Shown here: positions 16,903 through 25,781 of the stretch, one piece after another | How the letters are laid out: each line of letters opens with the position of its first letter | How positions within the stretch are numbered: position 1 is the stretch's first letter | Source: Fredinandcohnia onubensis | GTDB taxonomy: Bacteria > Bacillota > Bacilli > Bacillales > Bacillaceae_L | Length of the DNA: 64,000 bases | Reading direction: 5' to 3' | Assembly (NCBI RefSeq): GCF_002734285.1 | Contig: NZ_NSEA01000003.1 | Coordinates: 62,001 to 126,000 of the forward strand | Made by a program: the position numbers and the translations under genes | The notes under the pieces: generated by a model | Database searches by the model: none | Seen by the model: only the letters and a program-made list of their open reading frames with translations | What the model was told of the DNA's origin: nothing

Positions 16903-16931
16903 AAAAACACGGCTTGATGCCGTGTTTTTTT
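16903..16931. terminator. Bidirectional terminator between ccpA and acuC
   Basis: Stem AAAAACACGGC (16903-16913) with GCCGTGTTTTT (16919-16929), T-run to the right and A-run to the left. Confidence 0.88.
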
Positions 16932-18087
16932 ATTTATTATTCCGTATTGGGTAAAGCGTTTTTGTTACGGTAAGTGCATTTTTTTCCTCAATTTCTGCTC
17001 TTCTAGGAATGGGCGGATAAATAGTAGGCTCATCATCCCAAAAAGCTGGAAGAGTGAGTTTTGCATTTGGTTGCCATTGATTGATCCATTCGACTGGAAG
17101 TGCACCACTTATATTTGATTTTTCAATCATCTCAAGCCAGATTAAAGACCATGCTCTAGGTACGACTCTCCATATGTCATATCCGCCTCCACCGACTGCA
17201 ATCCAGCGACCCTCACAATACTGATGAGCAAGTTGATGAGCAAGCTTTGGAATTTCACGATAGATTTTCATTGTTGCAGACAAATGGGTTAATGGATCAT
17301 AATAATGCGAGTCGACACCGTTTTGCGTAAAAATAACATCTGGTTTAAAAAACTCAGTTACTTCTGTAAAAGCGGTCGTGTAGGCATGTAACCATGAATC
17401 GTCCTCAGTGAATGCATCTAGCGGAATATTAAAGGTATAGCCATAGCCCTTGCCAGACCCCCGCTCAGTCACATTTCCTGTCCCAGGAAATAGATATCGT
17501 CCTGTTTCATGAATTGAGAGTGTACAAACAGTTGGGTCATCATAAAATGTCCACTGCACACCATCTCCATGATGTGCATCTGTATCTACATAAAGAACCT
17601 TTACATTATATTTCTTTTGCAAATAACGAATCGCGACTGAACTATCATTGTAGACACAAAATCCTGAGGCCTTCCCACGGAATCCATGGTGGAGTCCACC
17701 TCCTAAATTAAGGGCATGCTTCGATTTCCCCGACATTACATGGTCTACTGCCGAAAGGGTAGCGCCAACCAATAATGCACTAGCCTCATGCATTCCGGGA
17801 AAAATAGGAGTATCCTCCGTACCGATTCCATAGCTATATCCTGTTTCTTTAGGGAGTTTACCTTCCCCTGCTAACTTAACAGCCTCTATAAATTTAGGGT
17901 CATGGACGAGCTCCAATTCTTCATCTGTCGCTACTCTAGGTGGAATGATATCCGATTCTTCTAATAAGTTCAAACTTTTGAGTAGATCATATGTAAGCTT
18001 TACCCTCGTTTGATTAAAGGGATGATCATTACTAAATCGATATTTTAATAATTCGTCCGAATAGACAAAGACAGATTCTTTCGTCAT
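16930..18087 (-). CDS. acuC: AcuC, class I histone-deacetylase-like protein deacetylase
   Basis: A 385-residue zinc amidohydrolase that removes the acetyl group from acetyl-CoA synthetase and so reactivates it. Visible motifs are HPFNQTRV, LGGGLHHGFRGKASGFCVYND, VDTDAHHGDGVQWTFYDD (zinc ligands Asp and His) and GGGGYD near the C-terminus. ATG 18087-18085 overlaps the TGA of acuB as ATGA, indicating translational coupling; the upstream in-frame ATG at 18114 would overlap acuB by 31 bases and is less likely. Last gene of acuABC, ending at a terminator shared with ccpA. Confidence 0.92.
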   Translation of the reverse strand: MTKESVFVYSDELLKYRFSNDHPFNQTRVKLTYDLLKSLNLLEESDIIPPRVATDEELELVHDPKFIEAVKLAGEGKLPKETGYSYGIGTEDTPIFPGMHEASALLVGATLSAVDHVMSGKSKHALNLGGGLHHGFRGKASGFCVYNDSSVAIRYLQKKYNVKVLYVDTDAHHGDGVQWTFYDDPTVCTLSIHETGRYLFPGTGNVTERGSGKGYGYTFNIPLDAFTEDDSWLHAYTTAFTEVTEFFKPDVIFTQNGVDSHYYDPLTHLSATMKIYREIPKLAHQLAHQYCEGRWIAVGGGGYDIWRVVPRAWSLIWLEMIEKSNISGALPVEWINQWQPNAKLTLPAFWDDEPTIYPPIPRRAEIEEKNALTVTKTLYPIRNNK

Positions 18088-18731
18088 AATTGTGGCCCTG
18101 GAATGGTTGGCCATAGTACAGTGTAGCCACTATCAATTAGATTAGTAATGATCTTATTTGGATTCATTGTTTGAACTCGTAACACAATTATTTTATATTG
18201 CGTGTCCTCCTTGTCAGGGTAAACAAGAACACTGTGTATATTTACATTATGATTTTTAATGACATTGACAACATCAGCGAGTGTTCCTGCACGATTATGT
18301 ACTTTTATTTCGAGTTGTGAACCTGGTTGATTTGCACCTGTTAGTTGTGCAAAGGTATGAAGTAAATCTGTCTCAGTTATAATTCCTACTAACTTTCCAT
18401 TGGATTCAATTGGGAGACAGCTAATCCGATACTGGAAAAAAATAGCAGAAATCTCCTCAACAAAGTCAAGCGGATGTCCGGTTATTACATCTTTTACCAT
18501 AATGTCTTTGAGTGGTGAATCTAGTGTTTTTTCATTGTTCGTATAGTCTAGGATCGAAGGCTTTGCATCACGAATATCACGGTCACTAATTAGCCCAATT
18601 ATGTTTTGATTTATATCTACCACAGGTATATGACGAATTTTTTTCTCATCCATTATTTTAATTGCTGTTGAGATCGTGTCATCAGCTGATAATGTAATGA
18701 CATTTTTCTTCATAATTTCTTCAACAATCAT
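18084..18731 (-). CDS. acuB: AcuB, CBS-ACT domain protein
   Basis: A 215-residue regulatory protein with two CBS domains (roughly residues 7-60 and 78-135; motifs RHIPVVDINQNIIGLISDRDI and RISCLPIESNGKLVGIITETDLL) and a C-terminal ACT-like domain (about 140-210, LEIKVHNRAGTLADVVNVI). CBS pairs bind adenosyl ligands and ACT domains bind amino acids, so AcuB is probably a sensor of energy or metabolite state for the acu/acs system; its exact role is not established. ATG is preceded by AAGGGGGGATTCGC on the minus strand. Middle gene of acuABC. Confidence 0.9.
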   Translation of the reverse strand: MIVEEIMKKNVITLSADDTISTAIKIMDEKKIRHIPVVDINQNIIGLISDRDIRDAKPSILDYTNNEKTLDSPLKDIMVKDVITGHPLDFVEEISAIFFQYRISCLPIESNGKLVGIITETDLLHTFAQLTGANQPGSQLEIKVHNRAGTLADVVNVIKNHNVNIHSVLVYPDKEDTQYKIIVLRVQTMNPNKIITNLIDSGYTVLWPTIPGPQL

Positions 18732-18762
18732 GCGAATCCCCCCTTACTCACTTAATACTCAC

Positions 18763-19395
18763 TTAATACATGAATCGATTCATAAAGCGTAATCGGTCAA
18801 ATCTTTCAATCGTATCCTGATTTACTCGTTTGCCAATTCGAGCCATTAAACAGTTGGCAGGGTGTGAACTAATTTCAGGGTCATCTGTTGCAAACCATTC
18901 AAGCCCACCGGCACTCATCATTTTTTCCATTACCTTACGATACTCCCAAACATTCAGGCCTGTTCCTTTTAAGTCCCAATGCCAATAATATTCAGTAGTT
19001 ATAATGAGATAGTCTTCCATAGCATCATCCATCATAGAAACAATTAAAAGATTCTTTCCAACTCTACTGCCTCGAAATTTTGGAATAACTTCGATTGCCC
19101 CTAGTTCTATTAAATTTTCTATTTTCCCCTCAGACCAGCGCTCAAGTGGGTCTGGGTAAAGGTATGTAACATACCCTACAATGGTATTATGCTCTCTTGC
19201 GATAATAATTCTACCTTCAGGAAGATCAGCAATTTCAATCAATGCTTTATGCTGTTGGTTTGGAGGGCGAAATGCTACCAAGTCCTCGTGAAATTCATAG
19301 CTTGCAAGAGCCTCTCCAGTTATGGGACCTTCAATAATGAGCGTACCATGAGAGGTTTTAAGTTCCTTTGCGTTATAAGTTTTCTTATGCTCCAC
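18763..19395 (-). CDS. acuA: AcuA, GNAT protein acetyltransferase for acetyl-CoA synthetase
   Basis: A 210-residue GNAT-fold enzyme. The acetyl-CoA pyrophosphate loop appears as VIPKFRGSRVGKNLL, about residues 104-118. In B. subtilis AcuA acetylates the catalytic lysine 549 of AcsA and shuts it down; the target motif is present in acsA next door. The start is a GTG (19395-19393) preceded by GGTGGTGAC on the minus strand. It opens the acuABC operon, divergent from acsA, with a TATAAT box at 19426-19431 and a near-cre string overlapping its -35 region. Confidence 0.92.
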   Translation of the reverse strand: MEHKKTYNAKELKTSHGTLIIEGPITGEALASYEFHEDLVAFRPPNQQHKALIEIADLPEGRIIIAREHNTIVGYVTYLYPDPLERWSEGKIENLIELGAIEVIPKFRGSRVGKNLLIVSMMDDAMEDYLIITTEYYWHWDLKGTGLNVWEYRKVMEKMMSAGGLEWFATDDPEISSHPANCLMARIGKRVNQDTIERFDRLRFMNRFMY

Positions 19396-19425
19396 AATGT
19401 CACCACCATTCGTAACGTCAATATC

Positions 19426-19431
19426 ATTATA
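19426..19431 (-). promoter_or_regulatory. -10 box of the acuABC promoter
   Basis: Perfect TATAAT on the minus strand, about 30 bases before the acuA GTG. No convincing -35 hexamer; the cre-like site covers that position. Confidence 0.45.
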
Positions 19432-19448
19432 CAGGAAACTAGTACAAA

Positions 19449-19461
19449 TGAAGCGTTTTCA
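19449..19461. promoter_or_regulatory. cre-like site between acuA and acsA
   Basis: TGAAGCGTTTTCA equals the CcpA operator pattern TGAAAGCGTTTTCA with one base missing from the left half. It overlaps the -35 position of acuA. In B. subtilis both acu and acs are under CcpA control. Confidence 0.35.
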
Positions 19462-19523
19462 GCTTCTGTTACGTTAATTATACAATTTTACAGAAAAATA
19501 ATATATAAATAAAATTTTAAAAA

Positions 19524-19552
19524 TTGAGAAAAGACGAGTTTTATTTTATAAT
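19524..19552 (+). promoter_or_regulatory. sigma-A promoter of acsA
   Basis: TTGAGA (19524-19529), 17-nt spacer, perfect TATAAT (19547-19552); start point about 30 nt before the GTG. Confidence 0.75.
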
Positions 19553-19589
19553 AGAATAGTAAATAACTTACATAAAGGGGAAATGTATA

Positions 19590-21308
19590 GTGAAAGTGGA
19601 AGCGCTACCAGCAACTAAAGGCAATTATAATTTAAAAGATTATGATGAAGCATATGCGAATTTTGATTGGGCGGAGGTAGAAAAAAGTTTTTCTTGGTCA
19701 GAAACAGGCAGGGTTAATATTGCTTATGAAGCAATCGACCGTCATGCAGAAGGTGTAAGGAAAAATAAAATTGCCCTATATTATCGTGATCCATCACGTG
19801 ATGAGAAATATACATTTAAAGAAATGAAAGAATATACGAACCGTGCGGCTAACGTGTTAAAACAAGCAGCAGATGTGGAAAAAGGTGATCGAGTATTTGT
19901 ATTTATGCCACGTTCCCCAGAATTGTATTTTACAGTACTAGGGGCTATTAAATTAGGGGCAATCGTAGGTCCACTATTTGAAGCGTTTATGGAAGGAGCA
20001 GTACGCGATCGCTTAGAAGATAGTGAAGCGAAGGTAATTGTCACAACTCCAGAATTAGTGGATCGTATCCCATTTAATGATCTTCCTGCATTAAAGCATA
20101 TTGTCCTCGTTGGTGAAAATGTTACTGAGGATGGCCCATTTATCGATTTTCTTGGACGTTTAAAGACAGCAAGTAAAGAGCTGCAAATTGAATGGGTTGA
20201 AAGAACGGATGGCATGCTCTTACACTATACTTCTGGTTCGACAGGTAAACCAAAGGGAGTCTTGCATGTTCATAACGCCATGATCCAACAATACCAAACT
20301 GCGAAATGGATTCTCGATTTACAAGAAGATGACATCTACTGGTGTACAGCTGACCCAGGTTGGGTAACGGGTACTTCATACGGCATTTTTGGACCTTGGC
20401 TAAACGGAGCTTCAAATGTCATTGTAGGAGGACGTTTTAGACCGGAAAATTGGTATCAAACCATTGAAGATTTTGGAGTTACTGTTTGGTATAGTGCTCC
20501 AACTGCATTTAGAATGTTAATGGGCGCTGGTGATGAACTTGTAAAACAATTTGATTTAAGTACATTGCGCCATGTATTAAGTGTTGGAGAGCCACTTAAC
20601 CCTGAGGTTGTTCGTTGGGGAGTAAAGGTCTTCAACTTACGAATCCATGATAACTGGTGGATGACAGAAACGGGTGCACAGCTTATTAGTAATTACCCTT
20701 GTATGGAAGTCAAACCAGGTTCCATGGGTAAACCATTCCCTGGAATTAAGGCTGCCATTGTTGATGATCAAGGTAATGAATTACCACCAAACCGCATGGG
20801 CAACCTTGCAATTAAAAAAGGCTGGCCATCAATGATGTATCAAATTTGGAATAATCCCGCAAAATATGAGTCCTATTTTATGCCTGGAGATTGGTATGTA
20901 TCGGGGGATTCAGCATATATGGATGAAGATGGGTACTTCTGGTTCCAAGGTCGTGTCGATGACGTAATCATGACCTCTGGTGAGCGTGTAGGACCATTTG
21001 AGGTTGAAAGTAAGCTTGTTGAACATCCTGCAATTGCAGAAGCCGGTGTTATCGGAAAGCCTGACCCAGTCAGGGGGGAAATCATTAAAGCGTTCGTGGC
21101 ACTCGTTGATGGCTTTGTTGCGACAGATGAGTTAAAAGAAGAAATAAGAGATTTTGTGAAAAAGGGATTAGCGGCACATGCTGCCCCTCGTGAAATTGAG
21201 TTTAAGGATAAGCTTCCAAAAACTCGTAGTGGTAAAATCATGAGACGTGTTCTTAAGGCGTGGGAGCTTGATTTACCGACAGGCGACCTTTCTACAATGG
21301 AAGATTAA
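19590..21308 (+). CDS. acsA: Acetyl-CoA synthetase (AMP-forming)
   Basis: A 572-residue adenylate-forming enzyme that activates acetate to acetyl-CoA via acetyl-AMP when acetate is the carbon source. The AMP-binding P-loop YTSGSTGKPKG is near residues 212-222, the A5 motif near WWMTETGAQ, the hinge around SGDSAYMDEDGYFWFQGRVDD, and the catalytic lysine is Lys549 in PKTRSGKIMRR, exactly the residue acetylated by AcuA in B. subtilis. GTG 19590 follows AAAGGGG. The divergent acuABC operon controls its activity. The C-terminus is nearly identical to that of B. subtilis AcsA as I recall it. Confidence 0.96.
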   Translation: MKVEALPATKGNYNLKDYDEAYANFDWAEVEKSFSWSETGRVNIAYEAIDRHAEGVRKNKIALYYRDPSRDEKYTFKEMKEYTNRAANVLKQAADVEKGDRVFVFMPRSPELYFTVLGAIKLGAIVGPLFEAFMEGAVRDRLEDSEAKVIVTTPELVDRIPFNDLPALKHIVLVGENVTEDGPFIDFLGRLKTASKELQIEWVERTDGMLLHYTSGSTGKPKGVLHVHNAMIQQYQTAKWILDLQEDDIYWCTADPGWVTGTSYGIFGPWLNGASNVIVGGRFRPENWYQTIEDFGVTVWYSAPTAFRMLMGAGDELVKQFDLSTLRHVLSVGEPLNPEVVRWGVKVFNLRIHDNWWMTETGAQLISNYPCMEVKPGSMGKPFPGIKAAIVDDQGNELPPNRMGNLAIKKGWPSMMYQIWNNPAKYESYFMPGDWYVSGDSAYMDEDGYFWFQGRVDDVIMTSGERVGPFEVESKLVEHPAIAEAGVIGKPDPVRGEIIKAFVALVDGFVATDELKEEIRDFVKKGLAAHAAPREIEFKDKLPKTRSGKIMRRVLKAWELDLPTGDLSTMED

Positions 21309-21320
21309 AATGTTAACAGA

Positions 21321-21351
21321 AAAAGAGGTGATCCACTGGATCACCTCTTTT
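21321..21351. terminator. Bidirectional terminator between acsA and the PBP gene
   Basis: Fourteen-base-pair perfect stem (21321-21334 with 21338-21351) with three-base loop, A-run and T-run at the base. Confidence 0.9.
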
Positions 21352-21358
21352 ATATTGG

Positions 21359-24280
21359 TTAATTTCCGTCGTTTTCTTTACCGTTACCTTTACCTTTGCC
21401 ATTATTTCCATTCTCATTATTAGCACCGTTATCCCCTTCAGCAGGAGGGCTTGGCGGTGGTGGGGTAACGACCTCTGGCTCTGGTTTGTAGTCGCCATTC
21501 TTGATTAAAGTTGAATTTGCAAGTGGCGTTTCTTTACCAGTGACATCAACAGCAGTAACATAATAGGCTGCAACGGCGTTTCCAACGTTAAATTGTAAAT
21601 TCTTTGTAGCAGGAACACTTCCAATTTTCTTGAAGTCTGCTGTGAAATTTGCTGCAGAATAGATTCGATATCCAATGACATCATTGTGATCATGTTTTGC
21701 CCATTTCAATGTACCTGAAGAAATCGAGGCACCTTTTACTTGGGACGGAACTGAACCATTATCTTTAAGTTCAGTAGATTCTGTCACGACAAGGTTCTTC
21801 CAACGATTATTATTAGGAAGCAGTTGTGAAATGGCCGCTGAATCTTTTAAACCATGCTCCGCTAAAAACTCTTTCTTGATCATGATTCCTTCTTGCACAA
21901 ATTCCTGTGGTGCACTTGATGGTACACGATAGGCTTTGCCATTTACTTCAATATACTTACCTTTTACAAGGTTATCATCGACCTTCGTCGGAACAAATTT
22001 TGCGTTATATATGTCAGATTGTACAAGACCGGCTTCACGACATAAATCTGAAGGAAGTAATCCAGAAAGTCCACAATAGGAGCGACTTACAATTCCTCCA
22101 GGCATTTTAAAGTTCTCTTTTGGCTTAACAAGCTCTGGTTTCACATCATATACTGCATTCAATTGTTGTGCCCACAGAAGAATATTTCTTCTTGAATTAT
22201 AAAGTCCTTTATAATTTAATGCCACTGGCTTTGGTGTATCATAGCCAATCCAAGTACCAAAGGTTACATTTGGGTTTGTTGCAACAAACCAAATATCCCA
22301 CCAGTCGTTGGTTGTACCCGTTTTACCGGCCCAATCCGCATTAAACTTAAGGTAGCTATTCATTGATGCAGCTGTACCACCATTTATAACATCACGCATC
22401 ATATCGATTGTTAGATACGCAGTTTGTGGAGAGAAAACCTCAACAGGTTTCACTTCATGCTCGTATACTACATCTCCGTCGTTCGTTTCAATTTTTTCAA
22501 TCATATAGGCATCAATGAACTTACCTTCGTTAGCAAATGTTGCAAACGCATTTACATTCTCTTCAACTGAAACTCCATCCGTCATACCGCCTATTGCTAA
22601 AGATGGTGCATGATAATCTTTTTCATTTAAAGAAGTGAACCCCATTTTCTCTAGGAAAGTAATTGGGCGGTGATCAAATGCCTTTAAGTAAGTCTTGATG
22701 GCCGGGATATTCTTAGAGACTTGTAAAGCACGTCTTGCAGACATTAGACCATCAAAGTCATTTGCCCCACCCACGTTATATGGAGTATATTTTCCATATG
22801 AAAACTTTACATCGGCAATTACACTTCCAGGCTGTACGAGTCCTAGTTCCATTGCTGGAGCATAGTCCAAGAGCGGCTTCATTGTTGAACCGTTTGAACG
22901 CTTCGCACCTAGAGCATGATTGGTTTGTTCACGTTCGAAGTCACGACCGCCCACAAAACTAATTATTTTTCCTGTCCTATTTTCAATTAATACAGAACCG
23001 AGCTCTTCTGGTTCGATTACTTGCACATCTTCATTCGTTTCTAAGTTTTTCTTCGTTTCTTTTCGATCTGGACCAAAATATTGAAAATTCTTTACTGCCT
23101 CTTGCATTGCATCATATACTTCTTTGTCAATCGTTGTATGGATTTTGTATCCATTTTGACGAAGGTTTCTATCTGCGATAACTTGATAGTGTGATCGAAG
23201 TTCCTTGTTTTCTTCAAGATCCTTTTCCTCGTATCCATCATCCTTAGCCAATTTTTTCATCAAAATGTCAGTGGCACGTTTTTCTACCTCAACTGTTAAC
23301 CAAGGATATTTTTCAGTAGGCTCTGACTTAGGTGGGGCTAGGTTTGCACGAATATCATAGGCAAGTGCTTCTTCATATTGCTTCTGTGTAATGAAGCCAC
23401 CAGTAAGCATTCGCTCTAAGACTGTTTTCATCCGGTTGAGACCGGGTTCCAAGTTTTCTTTTACCTTTCCACCCTGGTTTGAGAATGGAGTATACACATA
23501 TGGGTTTTGAGGTAGACCAGCGATAAATGCTGCTTGTGGAAGGTTTAAATCCTTTGCATCTACTCCAAAAATCCCTTTGGCTGCTGTTTGAACTCCAGCG
23601 ATATTTCGACCTGATGAATTACGGCCATAAGGAATAATATTTAGATATGCTTCTAAAATTTCCTCTTTATCAAAAAACTTTTCAAGTCGTAATGCGATGA
23701 GTATTTCCTTAGCCTTCCGGTCAAAGGAAACTTCATTTGATAAGATTTGGTTTTTGATCAATTGCTGGGTTAGCGTACTTCCTCCCGTTTGGATGGGAGA
23801 ATTTGTTACATCCTGTACGATTGCCCGTAATATCGATTTTGGAACAACTCCATCGTGTTTATAGAAATATTGGTCCTCAGTAGCAATAACAGCATCTAAG
23901 ACAAATTGTGAAATATTTTCGAGTGCTATTTCTTCACGTTGCAGGTCTGCCCTTAATTGGCCAAGGTAGACCTCATTTGCAAAGTAGACCTCCGTGTTTT
24001 CTTCATAGTTATAAATATCTTTTTGTAGACTATCATAGCTACGAACAGGTTCGTCCTTTACCAGAGATGCAAAGTAACCTGCACCAGCTCCACTGGCAAA
24101 GCCAAATCCAAGCAGACCAATAATAAAGAAAATTAAAAATAAGTTCCATACAACTCCGTAAGTAACTCTTGCGCCTTTTCGAGCTTTGTTTCCTGTAACC
24201 GCTTGAATGACTTTATTTGATAGGACTCTTTGCCAAAAAGAGCTAATTTTTTCAAATATCTGTGATTTATTTAAATTCAT
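21359..24280 (-). CDS. Class A penicillin-binding protein (glycosyltransferase-transpeptidase)
   Basis: A 973-residue bifunctional peptidoglycan synthase. A membrane anchor lies at about residues 43-70; the GT51 domain follows with catalytic Glu near residue 135 in ATEDQYFYKHDG and the GGSTLTQQLIKN motif; the transpeptidase has GSTMKPLLD (active serine), SKN and KTGTTNDWWD. After it come a fibronectin-III-like domain and a low-complexity tail rich in Pro, then Gly/Asn/Lys. Polymerises and cross-links the cell wall outside the membrane. ATG 24280 is favoured because AGGGGG is six bases away; ATG 24286 touches it. No B. subtilis gene at this spot as far as I recall; related to PBP1/PbpF-type enzymes. 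Confidence 0.9.
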   Translation of the reverse strand: MNLNKSQIFEKISSFWQRVLSNKVIQAVTGNKARKGARVTYGVVWNLFLIFFIIGLLGFGFASGAGAGYFASLVKDEPVRSYDSLQKDIYNYEENTEVYFANEVYLGQLRADLQREEIALENISQFVLDAVIATEDQYFYKHDGVVPKSILRAIVQDVTNSPIQTGGSTLTQQLIKNQILSNEVSFDRKAKEILIALRLEKFFDKEEILEAYLNIIPYGRNSSGRNIAGVQTAAKGIFGVDAKDLNLPQAAFIAGLPQNPYVYTPFSNQGGKVKENLEPGLNRMKTVLERMLTGGFITQKQYEEALAYDIRANLAPPKSEPTEKYPWLTVEVEKRATDILMKKLAKDDGYEEKDLEENKELRSHYQVIADRNLRQNGYKIHTTIDKEVYDAMQEAVKNFQYFGPDRKETKKNLETNEDVQVIEPEELGSVLIENRTGKIISFVGGRDFEREQTNHALGAKRSNGSTMKPLLDYAPAMELGLVQPGSVIADVKFSYGKYTPYNVGGANDFDGLMSARRALQVSKNIPAIKTYLKAFDHRPITFLEKMGFTSLNEKDYHAPSLAIGGMTDGVSVEENVNAFATFANEGKFIDAYMIEKIETNDGDVVYEHEVKPVEVFSPQTAYLTIDMMRDVINGGTAASMNSYLKFNADWAGKTGTTNDWWDIWFVATNPNVTFGTWIGYDTPKPVALNYKGLYNSRRNILLWAQQLNAVYDVKPELVKPKENFKMPGGIVSRSYCGLSGLLPSDLCREAGLVQSDIYNAKFVPTKVDDNLVKGKYIEVNGKAYRVPSSAPQEFVQEGIMIKKEFLAEHGLKDSAAISQLLPNNNRWKNLVVTESTELKDNGSVPSQVKGASISSGTLKWAKHDHNDVIGYRIYSAANFTADFKKIGSVPATKNLQFNVGNAVAAYYVTAVDVTGKETPLANSTLIKNGDYKPEPEVVTPPPPSPPAEGDNGANNENGNNGKGKGNGKENDGN

Positions 24281-24363
24281 AATCATCCCCCTAAAAATCC
24301 AAGTTTATTATAGCATATAGCGTAGGGTCATTAATATTATTTTATGAATTTCCATTATTTAAT

Positions 24364-24391
24364 TTGACAATAATAGACAGAATGTGATAGA
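24364..24391 (+). promoter_or_regulatory. sigma-A promoter of tyrS
   Basis: Perfect TTGACA (24364-24369), 16-nt spacer, GATAGA (24386-24391) with an extended TG at 24383-24384. A 7-bp hairpin (24394-24400 with 24404-24410) follows at the transcript start; the leader is only about 33 nt. Confidence 0.55.
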
Positions 24392-24430
24392 AAAACCTTA
24401 TTATAAGGTTAAAAGGAGAATCGAAATTTA

Positions 24431-25690
24431 ATGGATGTTATACAGGATTTGACCTATAGGGGATTGATAAATCAAGTAACGGATCAGGAAGGTTTACAGA
24501 ATACCTTAAAGAATGAAAAGATTAAATTGTATTGTGGATTCGATCCAACAGCAGATAGTTTACATATTGGCCATTTAGTAGGGGTTTTAACATTGAGAAG
24601 ATTCCAATTAGCAGGGCATCAACCAATTGCATTAGTAGGTGGAGCGACTGGTTTAATTGGAGACCCAAGTGGTAAAAAGGCAGAAAGAACGTTAAATCCG
24701 AAAGAGGTTGTCGTGCAGTTCAGTAATAGCATTAAAAATCAGCTATCACGCTTTTTGGATTTTGAAGCAGAAGGAAACCCAGCTCAAATTGCAAATAACT
24801 ATGATTGGATTGGAAGCTTAGATTTAATCACTTTCTTGCGTGACATAGGAAAAAGCTTTGGTCTAAATTACATGCTCGCTAAGGACTCTGTGCAATCTCG
24901 TCTCGATGCAGGGATTTCATTTACAGAGTTTAGCTATATGATTTTACAATCCTATGACTTCTTGAAACTCTATGAAGATGTAGGCTGCCGACTTCAAATT
25001 GGTGGAAGTGACCAATGGGGGAATATCACAGCTGGACTTGAATTAATTCGAAAGACAGTCGAGGATTCAAAAGCATTTGGTCTAACTATACCACTAGTGA
25101 CGAAAGCTGATGGAACTAAGTTTGGAAAAACGGAAGGTGGTACAATCTGGTTAGATAAAGATAAAACGTCACCTTATGAGTTTTATCAATTCTGGATTAA
25201 TACAGATGACCGTGATGTTGTTCGCTATTTAAAATATTTTACATTCTTATCCAAAGAGGAAATTGAGGGTCTTGAAGCAGAAATTCAAAATGCACCTGAA
25301 AAGCGATTGGCACAAAAGACGTTGGCAGAGGAAGTAACGAAATTGGTTCATGGTGAAGCTGCTTTAGAGCAAGCTGTGAAAATATCAACAGCATTATTCT
25401 GCGGTTCTATCCGTGAATTAAGTGCAGAGGAAATTAAACAAGGTTTTAAGGATGTTCCTTCATATGAATACAATGGGGAAACTGAGGTTGGTTTAGTTGA
25501 TTTATTAGTAATGAGTAAAATTTCCCCATCGAAGCGTCAGGCACGTGAGGATATTGGAAATGGAGCCATCTATGTCAATGGTGAGAGAATCCAAGAAGTT
25601 GATGCGGTCTTGACTTCGCAAAATCGAATCGAAGGTCAATTCACCGTCATCCGTCGCGGTAAGAAAAAATATACCTTAATCAAATATTAA
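24431..25690 (+). CDS. tyrS: Tyrosyl-tRNA synthetase
   Basis: A 419-residue class I aminoacyl-tRNA synthetase charging tRNA-Tyr. The HIGH motif is HIGHLVG near residue 48, the tyrosine pocket includes YDFLKLYEDVGCRLQIGGSDQWGN, and the KMSKS-equivalent loop is KFGKTEGG near residue 230. The C-terminal 80 residues are the S4-like tRNA-binding domain (SKRQAREDIGNGAIYVNGERI). ATG 24431 follows AAAAGGAG. The gene converges with rpsD as in B. subtilis, but the short upstream region contains no T-box leader, specifier loop or T-box sequence, unlike the classic B. subtilis tyrS. Confidence 0.96.
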   Translation: MDVIQDLTYRGLINQVTDQEGLQNTLKNEKIKLYCGFDPTADSLHIGHLVGVLTLRRFQLAGHQPIALVGGATGLIGDPSGKKAERTLNPKEVVVQFSNSIKNQLSRFLDFEAEGNPAQIANNYDWIGSLDLITFLRDIGKSFGLNYMLAKDSVQSRLDAGISFTEFSYMILQSYDFLKLYEDVGCRLQIGGSDQWGNITAGLELIRKTVEDSKAFGLTIPLVTKADGTKFGKTEGGTIWLDKDKTSPYEFYQFWINTDDRDVVRYLKYFTFLSKEEIEGLEAEIQNAPEKRLAQKTLAEEVTKLVHGEAALEQAVKISTALFCGSIRELSAEEIKQGFKDVPSYEYNGETEVGLVDLLVMSKISPSKRQAREDIGNGAIYVNGERIQEVDAVLTSQNRIEGQFTVIRRGKKKYTLIKY

Positions 25691-25697
25691 AGTAGAC

Positions 25698-25723
25698 AAG
25701 GTGCTCCCACGAGGAGCACCTTA
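25698..25723 (+). terminator. tyrS terminator
   Basis: Ten-base-pair stem (25698-25707 with 25713-25722) followed by a short T/A-rich stretch. Confidence 0.75.
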
Positions 25724-25742
25724 TTCAATATATTTACGCAAC

Positions 25743-25774
25743 AAAAAGAGGGAAGGGATATCCCTTTCCTCTTT
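25743..25774 (-). terminator. rpsD terminator
   Basis: Imperfect stem AAAAGAGGGAAGGGA / TCCCTTTCCTCTTT; on the minus strand it is followed by T residues. Confidence 0.65.
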
Positions 25775-25781
25775 ATGAAGA

